From: an uncultured Paracoccaceae bacterium
GTDB lineage: Bacteria > Pseudomonadota > Alphaproteobacteria > Rhodobacterales > Rhodobacteraceae
DNA length: 64,000 bases
Assembly (NCBI GenBank): GCA_913060475.1
Contig: CAJXSD010000007.1
Location: 52,338-116,337, forward strand
Reading direction: 5' to 3'
In this document: positions 34,045 through 44,351 of the stretch, in pieces
Layout of the letters: every line of letters starts with the position of its first letter
Position numbering within the stretch: the stretch's first letter is position 1
Made by a program: the position numbers and the translations under genes
Notes under the pieces: model-generated
The model's input: the letters and a program-made list of their open reading frames with translations, nothing else
What the model was told of the DNA's origin: nothing
Databases searched by the model: none

Positions 34045-36569
34045 CATCATCGACAGCTTTGCGATTTGCGCTGCGCGAATTGCGTGCAGGATTGGGCGGA
34101 TTTCGGATCTTGATCGCCTGTTTGGCCTTGGGCGTGGCGGCGATTGCCGCCGTGGGCACCGTGCGCAGCGGGATCAAGGCGGGCCTAACCCGCGAAGGGG
34201 CCACCATCCTGGGTGGCGATGCCGAAGCCGAATTTACCTATCGCCGAGCATCGGACACAGAATTGCAATGGATCACTGATACCAGCCTTGCCTACTCTGA
34301 GGTGATCGATTTTCGATCCATGCTGACGGCAACAGTTGACGGGCAATCCGAACGTGGCCTGACGCAGATCAAGGCGATTGACGACAAATACCCACTGTAC
34401 GGAAAACCACGATTGACCAGCGGTCAGGATATACAGTCAGTATTGTCTGCCGCGGGCGAGGTTCCCGGAGTCGTGGTGGAACCTCTGTTGGCGGATCAGT
34501 TGGGTTTGACTATTGGTGACCGTGTGAAATTAGGCACCAAAACCTATGAACTGCGCGATTTGATCGAATATATCCCCGACAGCGCGGGCGACGGGTTCGG
34601 GTTGGGACCCCGCACACTGGTTCTAAGCCGCGATCTTGAGGGATCAGGCCTGATCACCCAAGGCACGCTATACGAAACCAAATACCGCCTGAAATTACCC
34701 CCCGACACCGATTTGGCGCAGCTGGAAACCACCGCCGAAACCGTGTTTCAGGGCGCAGGCGTGCGCTGGCGCGATTCCACCAATGCCGCCCCTGGGATCC
34801 AACGGTTCGTTGACCGACTGGGCGCGTTTTTGATCTTGGTCGGTCTATCGGGGTTGGCCACGGGGGGCATTGGCGTGTCCACCGCCGTGCGCGCCTATCT
34901 GCAACGCAAGGTCAGCGTTATTGCCACCCTGCGATCACTGGGTGCAGAAAATGCAGTGATTTTCCAAACATACTTCATGCAAATTGGCATCCTGTCGGCA
35001 CTGGGTATTTTCTTGGGATTGGTCATTGGGATTGGTGCGCCCCTGTTGGCGGCGCCCTTGATCACGGCATCATTGCCCTTTCCCGTATCCATTTCAATCT
35101 ATCCCCAACCCGTGGTCGAGGCCGTGTTATACGGCGGACTAACGGCGGCGCTATTTACCCTTTGGCCGCTGGCGCAGGCGGAAAACATCCGCGCCGCAGC
35201 CCTGTTTCGCGATGCCGCCGAAAACGCCTATACCCGCCCGCGCCTGCCCTATGTAATTGCAATATTGGTGTTGGTAGCCGCCCTGTTGGCCAGCGCCAGT
35301 TGGTTTACAGGTTCGGTCCAACTGACCCTATGGACGGCAGGCGGCGTGATTGGGGCGTTGATCCTGTTGGCCCTGACCGCCACGGGCATCCGGTGGTTGG
35401 CCCGCGTATTACGCAAACGCAGCTATAACCACGCCCGCACCCGCTGGGCCATTTCCGCCATCAGCGGCAAAAACGAAGGGGCAGCTGCCATTATTCTGGC
35501 CATCGGCTTGGGCCTGTCGGTTCTGGCGGCAATGGGCCAAATTGATGGGAACCTGCGTCAAGCCATCAAAAATGACCTGCCCGAGGTGGCGCCATCCTAT
35601 TTCTTTGTTGATATTCAGAAATCGCAAATGCCGCAATTCCGCCAAATGATGGCCGACACGCCGCAGGTTTCGCGGTATGATGCGGCCCCGATGTTGCGCG
35701 CCGTTGTGACCCAGATCAACGGCAAACCCGCGCTTGAGGTGGCCCCAGATCACTGGGTCGTGCGCGGCGACCGTGGCATCACTTATGCCGAAAAATTGCC
35801 CGACCGCTATGCCATTACCGGCGGGGAATGGTGGCCCAAAAATTACGACGGCCCCCCACAGATCAGTTTCGCCAAAGAAGAGGCCGAAGAAATCGGTTTG
35901 GTTCTGGGCGATACGGTCACCGTCAACATTCTGGGCCGCGATATTACAGGAACGATCACCAGTTTCCGCGATGTTGATTTTTCCACCGCAGGGATCGGAT
36001 TTGTCATGACGATGAACCCCGCCGCCCTACGCGGTGCACCCCATACATTCATTGCCACCGTTTACGCCGATGCAGAGTATGAGGCACAGTTGCTGCGCGA
36101 TCTGGCCGAACCCTTTCCCAATATCACCGCCATTCGGATCAAGGACGCGATAGAACGCGTGTCATCCGTGCTGAATTCGATTACTGCGGCGGTATCCTAT
36201 GGCGCGGCTGCGACGCTGCTAACCGGGTTTTTGGTGCTGGTGGGATCTGCCATTTCGGCGCAACATGCCCGCAATTTCGAATCCGCGATCCTGAAAACAC
36301 TGGGGGCCAGCCGGCGGGACATTTTGTTCAGCTTTGCGCTGCGGTCCGGTGTGATGGGGGCCACGGCGGGGTTTGTGGCCATCTTTGTTGGCATCGCTGC
36401 GGGCTGGGCCATCAATTATTTCATAATGGATGCCGATTTTTCCGTGATCTGGCCCAATGCCTTGGGCGTGGTCGCGGGTGGTATCTTGGCCAATGTTTTG
36501 GCAAACCTTGGCTTTGCCCTGCGGGCGCTAAACGCATCGCCTGCCCGCATATTACGGTCGCGGGAATAG
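34041..36569 (+). CDS. ABC transporter permease, FtsX family (YbbP-like)
   Basis: An 842-residue membrane protein with the YbbP layout: one N-terminal membrane helix (ILIACLALGVAAIAAVGTV), a large periplasmic domain, a first FtsX block of membrane helices (about 255-400), further helices to about 520, a second periplasmic domain, and a C-terminal FtsX block (about 710-840) ending ALRALNASPARILRSRE. It partners the ATPase encoded just before it. The YbbA-YbbP complex is of uncertain substrate; extraction of hydrophobic compounds from the membrane has been proposed for the family. Confidence 0.92.
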   Translation: MTSSTALRFALRELRAGLGGFRILIACLALGVAAIAAVGTVRSGIKAGLTREGATILGGDAEAEFTYRRASDTELQWITDTSLAYSEVIDFRSMLTATVDGQSERGLTQIKAIDDKYPLYGKPRLTSGQDIQSVLSAAGEVPGVVVEPLLADQLGLTIGDRVKLGTKTYELRDLIEYIPDSAGDGFGLGPRTLVLSRDLEGSGLITQGTLYETKYRLKLPPDTDLAQLETTAETVFQGAGVRWRDSTNAAPGIQRFVDRLGAFLILVGLSGLATGGIGVSTAVRAYLQRKVSVIATLRSLGAENAVIFQTYFMQIGILSALGIFLGLVIGIGAPLLAAPLITASLPFPVSISIYPQPVVEAVLYGGLTAALFTLWPLAQAENIRAAALFRDAAENAYTRPRLPYVIAILVLVAALLASASWFTGSVQLTLWTAGGVIGALILLALTATGIRWLARVLRKRSYNHARTRWAISAISGKNEGAAAIILAIGLGLSVLAAMGQIDGNLRQAIKNDLPEVAPSYFFVDIQKSQMPQFRQMMADTPQVSRYDAAPMLRAVVTQINGKPALEVAPDHWVVRGDRGITYAEKLPDRYAITGGEWWPKNYDGPPQISFAKEEAEEIGLVLGDTVTVNILGRDITGTITSFRDVDFSTAGIGFVMTMNPAALRGAPHTFIATVYADAEYEAQLLRDLAEPFPNITAIRIKDAIERVSSVLNSITAAVSYGAAATLLTGFLVLVGSAISAQHARNFESAILKTLGASRRDILFSFALRSGVMGATAGFVAIFVGIAAGWAINYFIMDADFSVIWPNALGVVAGGILANVLANLGFALRALNASPARILRSRE

Positions 36570-36628
36570 CCATCGGGCCCCAAGGTGGTTTAGACTGTTG
36601 GGGCCCATAACCAGACCAAGGAATTATT

Positions 36629-37540
36629 ATGAAATCTGATTTGATCCGCCCCAATGACACATATGACTTACCCAGCCCGATCACCACGCTGACCCCGGCA
36701 CAGCAGGCGCAGGTTATCAATTTGGTTCGACGCGCGGCACAGTCGGAAATCATGCCACGTTATCAAAATCTGGCCGATTTTGAAATCGCATCGAAATCGC
36801 GCGATGATGATTTGGTGACCCAGGCCGATCTGGCGGCCGAGGCGATGATCACCCGTGGCCTGTTGCGCTTGTTTCCCAACGCCCAAGTGGTCGGAGAAGA
36901 AGCCGTCGCCAAAACCCCCGATTTGCGCGACACGATGTCAGATCACGAATTCACCTTTGTCATCGATCCGATTGACGGCACGTGGAACTATGCCAAGGGG
37001 GTGGCCGTGTTCGGGGTGATTTTATCGGTTTTGCGGTTCGGTGTGCCCGTCTTTGGGATCTTGTATGATCCGATGCGCGACGATTATGTCATCGCAGATC
37101 ACGCCACGCAGTCCACACGATTTGTACCCGCACGCGGGGCCGCACGCACGCTGACAACCGCATCCGAAAAATCGGTTGAGGATTTACAAGGCTATGTCCA
37201 TCTGGGGCTGATGCCCAAGGATGTGCAATTCGAATTAGCGCCCGTTTTGCCAAATTTCCGTCGCACAACCGTGTTGCGGTGTTCGTGTCACGAATATCGC
37301 CTGATTGCGCTGGGTCATGCGGATTTTTGCCTGTCTGCTACGCTGAACCCATGGGATCATGCGGCGGGTGTGCTGGCCTGTCAGTTGGCGGGGGGCGTGG
37401 CCCAGTTTCTGGATGGATCACCCTATAACGCGCGCCAGACAACCGGATATTTGCTGACAGCCACATCACAACACACATGGGACCAGATTGCCGATCTGTT
37501 GCGGCCCATTCTACAAAACGAGCCGTCCAAGGTCGGATAG
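36629..37540 (+). CDS. Inositol monophosphatase family protein
   Basis: A 303-residue Mg-dependent phosphatase. Motif 1 is VVGEE (residues 87-91) with VIDPIDGTWNYAKG (111-124), and motif 2 is NPWDHAAGVLACQLAGG. The substrate could be inositol phosphate, histidinol phosphate or another sugar phosphate. A second, more CysQ-like member is at 59423-60205. It stands alone, convergent with the peroxiredoxin gene. Confidence 0.88.
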   Translation: MKSDLIRPNDTYDLPSPITTLTPAQQAQVINLVRRAAQSEIMPRYQNLADFEIASKSRDDDLVTQADLAAEAMITRGLLRLFPNAQVVGEEAVAKTPDLRDTMSDHEFTFVIDPIDGTWNYAKGVAVFGVILSVLRFGVPVFGILYDPMRDDYVIADHATQSTRFVPARGAARTLTTASEKSVEDLQGYVHLGLMPKDVQFELAPVLPNFRRTTVLRCSCHEYRLIALGHADFCLSATLNPWDHAAGVLACQLAGGVAQFLDGSPYNARQTTGYLLTATSQHTWDQIADLLRPILQNEPSKVG

Positions 37541-37544
37541 GGCG

Positions 37545-37568
37545 CACCCCCGCATGGGACCGGGGGTG
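37545..37568. terminator. Stem-loop between convergent genes
   Basis: CACCCCC (37545-37551) and GGGGGTG (37562-37568) form a perfect 7-bp stem with a 10-nt loop, immediately after the inositol-phosphatase-like gene and before the end of the convergent peroxiredoxin gene. No T tract follows. Confidence 0.45.
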
Positions 37569-37586
37569 GCCATGATCATAGATTGA

Positions 37587-38240
37587 TTACGCCTTGTGCG
37601 CCGTGGTGCGCAGGTATGGCAGTTTGATATCAATGTCGCCAAATTTTTCACGCGCCTGATCGTCATTCAAGGACAGGGCCACAATCACGTCCTGACCCAC
37701 TGTCCAGTTCGCAGGTGTGGCGATGGGCGCGCCAAATGTTGCCTGCAACCCGTCTAGGGCGCGCAGTACCTCGGCAAAGTTGCGGCCAACGGACATGGGG
37801 TAGGTCATGATCAGCTGAACCTTTTTGTCGGGGCTGATGATGAAAACCGACCGAACCGAGGCGCTGTCAGCGGCGGTGCGTCCATCGGGCAGATAGGCGT
37901 CTGCGGGCAGCATGTCGAATTGCTTAGACACGGCCAAATCTTGGTCGCCGATGATGGGGAATGTGGCGGCGGCACCTGCAAATGACTCAATGTCTTTTTT
38001 CCAGCCGGCGTGTTCTTGAACGCTGTCAACGGACAGGCCGATCACCTTGGTGTTGCGTTTGGCCCATTCGTCGGCCAATTGCGCCACTGCGCCGAATTCT
38101 GTTGTACAAACAGGGGTGTAATCCTTGGGGTGGGAAAACAAAATTGCCCAGCTGTCGCCGATCCAATCGTGGAACGTGATGGTTCCGTGATCTGTTTCAG
38201 CGGTGAAATTTGGCACGATATCGTTGATGCGCAGGCCCAT
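37587..38240 (-). CDS. 1-Cys peroxiredoxin (Prx6 class)
   Basis: A 217-residue thiol peroxidase that reduces hydrogen peroxide and organic hydroperoxides. The peroxidatic Cys45 lies in HPKDYTPVCTTEFGAVAQLA, and the C-terminal extension with TPANWTVGQDVIVALSLNDD is the Prx6 dimer arm. There is no resolving cysteine in the expected position. The gene has its own promoter and a possible operator overlapping the -10 region. Confidence 0.94.
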   Translation of the reverse strand: MGLRINDIVPNFTAETDHGTITFHDWIGDSWAILFSHPKDYTPVCTTEFGAVAQLADEWAKRNTKVIGLSVDSVQEHAGWKKDIESFAGAAATFPIIGDQDLAVSKQFDMLPADAYLPDGRTAADSASVRSVFIISPDKKVQLIMTYPMSVGRNFAEVLRALDGLQATFGAPIATPANWTVGQDVIVALSLNDDQAREKFGDIDIKLPYLRTTAHKA

Positions 38241-38259
38241 AGTTTAGAATCCTTCTTAT

Positions 38260-38302
38260 ATTCGATAAATCGTATATATTGCCGAACCCGATAGAATTTC
38301 AA
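38260..38302 (-). promoter_or_regulatory. Promoter and candidate operator of the peroxiredoxin gene
   Basis: On the minus strand TTGAAA (38297-38302) and ATATAT/TATATA (38273-38279) are spaced 17-18 nt. Overlapping the -10 and the likely start is the dyad ATACGATTTATCGAAT (38260-38275), containing CGAT-TT-ATCG. It differs by one base from ATTC-N8-GAAT, the site I recall for BigR/SqrR-type ArsR repressors that sense persulfide. A repressor binding here would block transcription. Confidence 0.4.
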
Positions 38303-38394
38303 GACAGGAGTTGTAAATTTAGATCAGGGGTGACACTGTGCCCCAGTCCCGTATCAGGCGGTCAAGGAAACAGTTGAAATTTGGGAAAAATGTC

Positions 38395-39834
38395 ATGCTA
38401 GAAAAACGTCAGTTTTACATCAATGGAACATGGGTCGACCCAATCGACGGTCGTGATCATTCCGTAATCAACCCCACAACAGAAGAGCCCTGCGCCGTCA
38501 TTTCATTGGGCGGCACGGCGGATACAAATGCAGCCGTCGCCGCGGCCAAGGCGGCATGGCCGGCATGGTCATCGCGCCCCGCCAGCGAACGGATCGCATT
38601 GGTCGAAAAATTGCTAACCGCCTATCAGGATCGGGCCGAGGATATGGCCCAAGCCATTTCCATGGAAATGGGTGCGCCGATTGATATGTCCCGCCAACAA
38701 CAGGTGGGCGCCGGTTCATTTCATATCGACGGATTTTTGCGCGCCGCCAAGACTTTCAAATTTGAACGCCCCTTGGGTGACCATGCCCCAAATGATATGA
38801 TTTTGTGGGAACCCATCGGAGTCTGTGCGCTGATCACACCGTGGAACTGGCCGATGAACCAAATCGTGCTAAAGGTTGCCGCCGCCGCGATCGCAGGGTG
38901 TACGATGGTGTTAAAACCGTCAGAAGAAAGCCCAATCAGCGGTATGATCTTTGCCGAAATCATGGATGCCGCGGGTTTCCCTGCGGGTGTATTCAACCTG
39001 ATTAACGGCGATGGTATGGGGGTTGGCACCGATCTTAGCGGGCATCCCGATGTGGATATGGTATCCTTTACCGGATCAACCCGCGCTGGCATCGCCATTT
39101 CCAAAAATGCGGCGGAAACATTGAAACGGGTCCATCTGGAATTGGGCGGCAAAGGTGCGAACCTGATTTTCGCAGACGCCGACGAAAAGGCGGTATCGCG
39201 CGGCGTGTTGCGTGTGATGAACAACTCAGGCCAATCCTGCAACGCCCCCACCCGTATGTTGGTCGAACGCAGCATTTATGACCAGGCCGTCGAAATTGCC
39301 GCCGCCACCGCGAACAAGGTCACCGTTGGCCCCGCAAATGAACCGGGTCGCCATATTGGCCCCGTTGTCAATGAAACCCAGTTCAACAAAATTCAGGACC
39401 TGATCCAACAGGGCATCGACGAAGGCGCGCGCCTGATCGCCGGTGGTGTGGGCCGTCCCGAAGGGTTGAACCGCGGGTTTTATGTAAAACCAACGATTTT
39501 CGCCGATGCGCATAATGATATGGTGATTTCACGCCAAGAAATCTTTGGCCCTGTGATGTGTATGATTCCATTCGACACCGAAGAAGAGGCCATCGCAATC
39601 GCCAATGATACGCCCTATGGCCTGACCAATTATGTCCAGACCCAAGACGGCGAACGCGCAAATCGCGTGGCGCGTCAATTGCGGTCGGGCATGGTGGAAA
39701 TGAACGGCCACGGACGCGCGGCGGGGTCGCCCTTTGGCGGGATGAAACAATCCGGCAATGGCCGCGAAGGCGGCACATGGGGGATCGAAGATTTCCTAGA
39801 GGTCAAATCAACCGCTGGCTGGCACATCGGCTAA
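38395..39834 (+). CDS. NAD(P)-dependent aldehyde dehydrogenase
   Basis: A 479-residue ALDH-superfamily enzyme starting MLEKRQFYINGTWVDPIDGR. The catalytic Cys282 lies in NNSGQSCNAPTRM and the general base Glu249 in LELGGKGANLIF; FTGSTRAG marks the cofactor site. The oxidised aldehyde is unknown. A reading frame extending upstream to 38338 shows no family similarity. A strong hairpin follows the stop. Confidence 0.93.
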   Translation: MLEKRQFYINGTWVDPIDGRDHSVINPTTEEPCAVISLGGTADTNAAVAAAKAAWPAWSSRPASERIALVEKLLTAYQDRAEDMAQAISMEMGAPIDMSRQQQVGAGSFHIDGFLRAAKTFKFERPLGDHAPNDMILWEPIGVCALITPWNWPMNQIVLKVAAAAIAGCTMVLKPSEESPISGMIFAEIMDAAGFPAGVFNLINGDGMGVGTDLSGHPDVDMVSFTGSTRAGIAISKNAAETLKRVHLELGGKGANLIFADADEKAVSRGVLRVMNNSGQSCNAPTRMLVERSIYDQAVEIAAATANKVTVGPANEPGRHIGPVVNETQFNKIQDLIQQGIDEGARLIAGGVGRPEGLNRGFYVKPTIFADAHNDMVISRQEIFGPVMCMIPFDTEEEAIAIANDTPYGLTNYVQTQDGERANRVARQLRSGMVEMNGHGRAAGSPFGGMKQSGNGREGGTWGIEDFLEVKSTAGWHIG

Positions 39835-39842
39835 GATATGGA

Positions 39843-39868
39843 TTGGCGGCCCGCATTAGGGCCGCCAA
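39843..39868. terminator. Strong hairpin between convergent genes
   Basis: TTGGCGGCCC (39843-39852) and GGGCCGCCAA (39859-39868) form a perfect 10-bp stem with a GCATTA loop, just after the aldehyde dehydrogenase stop and before the end of the convergent EF-hand gene. It probably ends transcription from both sides, although T tracts are poor. Confidence 0.6.
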
Positions 39869-39874
39869 AACGGA

Positions 39875-40330
39875 TTACTTTTTAGGGCCGAAATCAGCGG
39901 GTGTAATTGCGTTATCCCCATCACGGTCGACCAATTCCATCCAACGATCCACTGCGCCTAAAAATTCGTCACGGGACACCTGGCCATCTTGGTTGGCGTC
40001 GTTGAATGCCAATGTCATGCCCTCGGACATGTTTTTCATCGCGCCCTTGCCGTGACCATTTGCGCCGCCCTGACCCTTCATATCTTCGGCGCGTGCCTCG
40101 TCAAAGGCGACATATTCTTGCGCGTCGATGAACCCGTTTTCATCGGCATCAAAGGTCAGGAAAATATCGCCACGGCGTTCGATGACCTCGGCCAAGGATA
40201 CGATACCGTCGCCCGACAAATCCCAATTTTCGATAAAATGCTGTCCAGGCACGCCCGCGGCCTGAACGGGGGTGATGCCCAATGCAATCGCGGCGGCAAA
40301 AACTGAGGCGACGGCTGAGAAACGAGTCAT
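39875..40330 (-). CDS. Exported EF-hand calcium-binding protein
   Basis: A 151-residue protein starting MTRFSAVASVFAAAIALG, with a signal peptide ending PVQAA, followed by four EF-hand loops: DLSGDGIVSLAEV, DADENGFIDAQEY, DANQDGQVSRDEF and DRDGDNAITPADF. The middle is Gly/Lys/Met-rich (KGQGGANGHGKGAMKNM). Such periplasmic calmodulin-like proteins are common in alphaproteobacteria; the target is unknown. The longer frame to 40513 runs through the terminator upstream and is not used. Confidence 0.9.
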   Translation of the reverse strand: MTRFSAVASVFAAAIALGITPVQAAGVPGQHFIENWDLSGDGIVSLAEVIERRGDIFLTFDADENGFIDAQEYVAFDEARAEDMKGQGGANGHGKGAMKNMSEGMTLAFNDANQDGQVSRDEFLGAVDRWMELVDRDGDNAITPADFGPKK

Positions 40331-40400
40331 TTTGTATCCTTTCAAATTACGTTTTCTGAATATGATACGCAGCCCCCACCCCATTCCGTCGCAAAAAAAT

Positions 40401-40429
40401 AAAAAACCCCGCCCAAGGCGAGGTTTTTT
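40401..40429 (-). terminator. Rho-independent terminator of the FAD/GcvT oxidoreductase
   Basis: On the minus strand, 20 nt after the stop at 40449, CCTCGCC-TTG-GGCGGGG is followed by a run of T (one mismatch inside the 7-bp stem, extended by flanking A/T pairs). It is a clear intrinsic terminator that separates this gene from the EF-hand gene. Confidence 0.85.
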
Positions 40430-40448
40430 CAATTCTATTATACGATCC

Positions 40449-42953
40449 TTATCCGTCGATGCGGATTTTTTCGTTTTTCGGATCATAGGGGCTGTCGCAG
40501 GTGACAACGGCATCCCACAATTCGCCCATGATTTTCACGCGCAGCTTGGTGCCTTCGACAGCTAGGTCAGGGCTGACATATCCCATACCAATCGACTTGC
40601 CAAAGGCCACGGAATATCCGCCGGATGTCAAACGGCCCACTTTGGTGCCGTTTTCATCCACCAACACTTCGCGGCCCCATGGGTCGGCATCGGCAGGACC
40701 ATCGATCAAAACGGTTACGCATTTGAACCGCACGCCCAGATTTTCCATGGCCTCTTTGCCCTGAAACTCTTTGCCCAGATCGACAAAGCGGGGCAAATCC
40801 GCCTCAAGCGGGGTGGCGTCGCGGCCCAGTTCGTTGCCAAAGGCGCGGTATGATTTTTCCTGACGCAGCCAGTTTTGCGCGCGCGCGCCCACCAATTTGC
40901 CACCGTGTTTTTCCAAGGCAGGAACCAGTTGGTCCCACAGGTAATTTTGCATTTCAATCGGGTGATGCAATTCCCATCCCAATTCACCGGTATAGGCCAC
41001 GCGGATCGCATTCACAGGGCACATGCCCAATTCGATCTGGCGGGCGGACAACCATGGGAACCGTTTGTTTGACAATGCGGTTTCTGGATCGGCGTCCTTG
41101 ATGATTTCTTTCAACACATCGCGCGATTTTGGGCCCGCGATAGCGAATACACCCCACTGTGTGGTGACGTTTTGGATTTCGATATATCCAAACTCTGGTG
41201 CCATATCCTCGGCGCATTTGCGCAGGTAATCGGCGTCATAATCCGTCCATGCCCCAGCAGAGACCAGATAATATTCATCCTCGGCCAGACGCACGATGGT
41301 GTATTCTGTGCGCGTGGTGCCCGCAGGTGTCAGCGCATAGGTCAGGTTGATACGGCCCACTTTGGGCAGTTTGTTACAGGTAAACCAATCCAGGAACTGG
41401 GTGGCACCCGGCCCTTTGACCATATGTTTGGTAAATGCTGTGGCGTCGATCAAACCGGCGGTTTCGCGCACGGCGGTTGCTTCGTCCACGGCGTGTTGCC
41501 ACCAACCACCGCGGCGGAAACTGCGGGTGCTGTGATCATAATCGGCCGGCGCATCGACAGGACCATAGTAGTTGGGGCGTTCCCAACCGTTGACCTGACC
41601 AAATTGCGCGCCACGTGATTTTTGACGATCATAGGCCGGCGCCGTGCGCAAGGGACGGCACGCTTCGCGCTCTTCGTCGGGGTGGTGCAGGATATAGACG
41701 TGCTCATAGGCTTCTTCGTTTTTGCGCGCGCCATATTCGGTGGTCATCCAGCTGCCATAACGTTTTGGATCCAGCGATGCCATGTCAATCTCGGCTTCGC
41801 CGTTGACCATCATCTGGGCCAGATAATACCCTGTGCCGCCTGCGGCTGTGATGCCGAAACTGAACCCTTCGGCCAACCACATGTTACGCAAACCGGGGGC
41901 CGGACCCACCAAGGGGTTGCCGTCGGGTGTGTAACAGATCGGTCCGTTAAAGTCGTCTTTCAGACCCACTGTTTCTGATGACGGAATACGGTGGATCATG
42001 GACATGTATTCTTCTTCGATACGTTCCAAATCCAATGGGAACAAATCGGCGCGGAAACTGTCAGGCACGCCATATTCAAAACGTGCAGGCGCATTGCGTT
42101 CGTATGGGCCCAAAATCCAACCGCCGCGTTCTTCGCGGACGTACCATTTTGCGTCGGCATCGCGCAGAACGGGATGTTCCAGACCACCATTGGCCCGGTA
42201 TTCTTGCAACATGGGGTCGGGTTCTGTCACGATAAACTGGTGTTCCACAGGGATCGCGGGCATTTTGATACCCAACAGCTTGGCCGTGCGCTGCGCATGG
42301 TTGCCCGTTGCGGTCACAACATGTTCTGCGGTGATGACGGTTTGTTCGTCAGATGGCACCAGATTGCCGCCGCGTTCGACCATTTTGGTACAGGTCACTT
42401 TCCATTCTGACCCTGTCCATTCATAGCCATCAACCTGCCATTTGCGTTCGATCAACACACCGCGTTGGCGCGCGCCTTTGGCCATGGCCATGGTCACATC
42501 AGCCGGGTTGATGTAACCGTCCTGCGGGTGGAACAACGCACCCTTTAGATCCTCGGTCCGGACCAGTGGCCACCGTTCCTTGATTTCGTTTGGTGTCAGG
42601 AATTCGTGATAGACATCCGCCGTTTCCGCAACAGATGAATACAGGCGGTATTCATCCATGCGTTCCTGAGTTTGTGCCATCCGCAGGTTGCCCACGATGT
42701 AAAAACCGGCGTTCAGGCCTGTTTCCTCTTCCAGGGTTTTATAAAAATCGACCGAATATTTGTGGATGTGGGTCGTCGCATAGGACATGTTGAACAGCGG
42801 CAACAACCCGGCCGCGTGCCATGTGGACCCCGATGTCAATTCATCGCGTTCTAACAGCATAACATCCTGCCACCCGGCCTTGGCCAAGTGATAGGCGATT
42901 GATGTACCGATTGCACCGCCACCAACGACCAGAGCTTTCACATGCGTTTTCAT
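40449..42953 (-). CDS. FAD-dependent oxidoreductase / GcvT-domain protein (third dimethylglycine dehydrogenase-like paralog)
   Basis: From MKTHVKALVVGGGAIGTS (start 42953, AGGGAG upstream) the protein has 834 residues. It has the same two modules as the pair at 8.4-14.2 kb: flavin domain with GGGAIG (11-16) and STWHAAG, His46 being the likely covalent FAD site, and a C-terminal GcvT-type folate domain (RVAYTGELGWELHHP). It would oxidatively demethylate a methylated amine. Unlike the other two it stands alone with its own terminator. A longer frame to 43118 lacks family similarity. Confidence 0.88.
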   Translation of the reverse strand: MKTHVKALVVGGGAIGTSIAYHLAKAGWQDVMLLERDELTSGSTWHAAGLLPLFNMSYATTHIHKYSVDFYKTLEEETGLNAGFYIVGNLRMAQTQERMDEYRLYSSVAETADVYHEFLTPNEIKERWPLVRTEDLKGALFHPQDGYINPADVTMAMAKGARQRGVLIERKWQVDGYEWTGSEWKVTCTKMVERGGNLVPSDEQTVITAEHVVTATGNHAQRTAKLLGIKMPAIPVEHQFIVTEPDPMLQEYRANGGLEHPVLRDADAKWYVREERGGWILGPYERNAPARFEYGVPDSFRADLFPLDLERIEEEYMSMIHRIPSSETVGLKDDFNGPICYTPDGNPLVGPAPGLRNMWLAEGFSFGITAAGGTGYYLAQMMVNGEAEIDMASLDPKRYGSWMTTEYGARKNEEAYEHVYILHHPDEEREACRPLRTAPAYDRQKSRGAQFGQVNGWERPNYYGPVDAPADYDHSTRSFRRGGWWQHAVDEATAVRETAGLIDATAFTKHMVKGPGATQFLDWFTCNKLPKVGRINLTYALTPAGTTRTEYTIVRLAEDEYYLVSAGAWTDYDADYLRKCAEDMAPEFGYIEIQNVTTQWGVFAIAGPKSRDVLKEIIKDADPETALSNKRFPWLSARQIELGMCPVNAIRVAYTGELGWELHHPIEMQNYLWDQLVPALEKHGGKLVGARAQNWLRQEKSYRAFGNELGRDATPLEADLPRFVDLGKEFQGKEAMENLGVRFKCVTVLIDGPADADPWGREVLVDENGTKVGRLTSGGYSVAFGKSIGMGYVSPDLAVEGTKLRVKIMGELWDAVVTCDSPYDPKNEKIRIDG

Positions 42954-44340
<1,387 letters not shown>

Positions 44341-44351
44341 AAGGACGGGTT

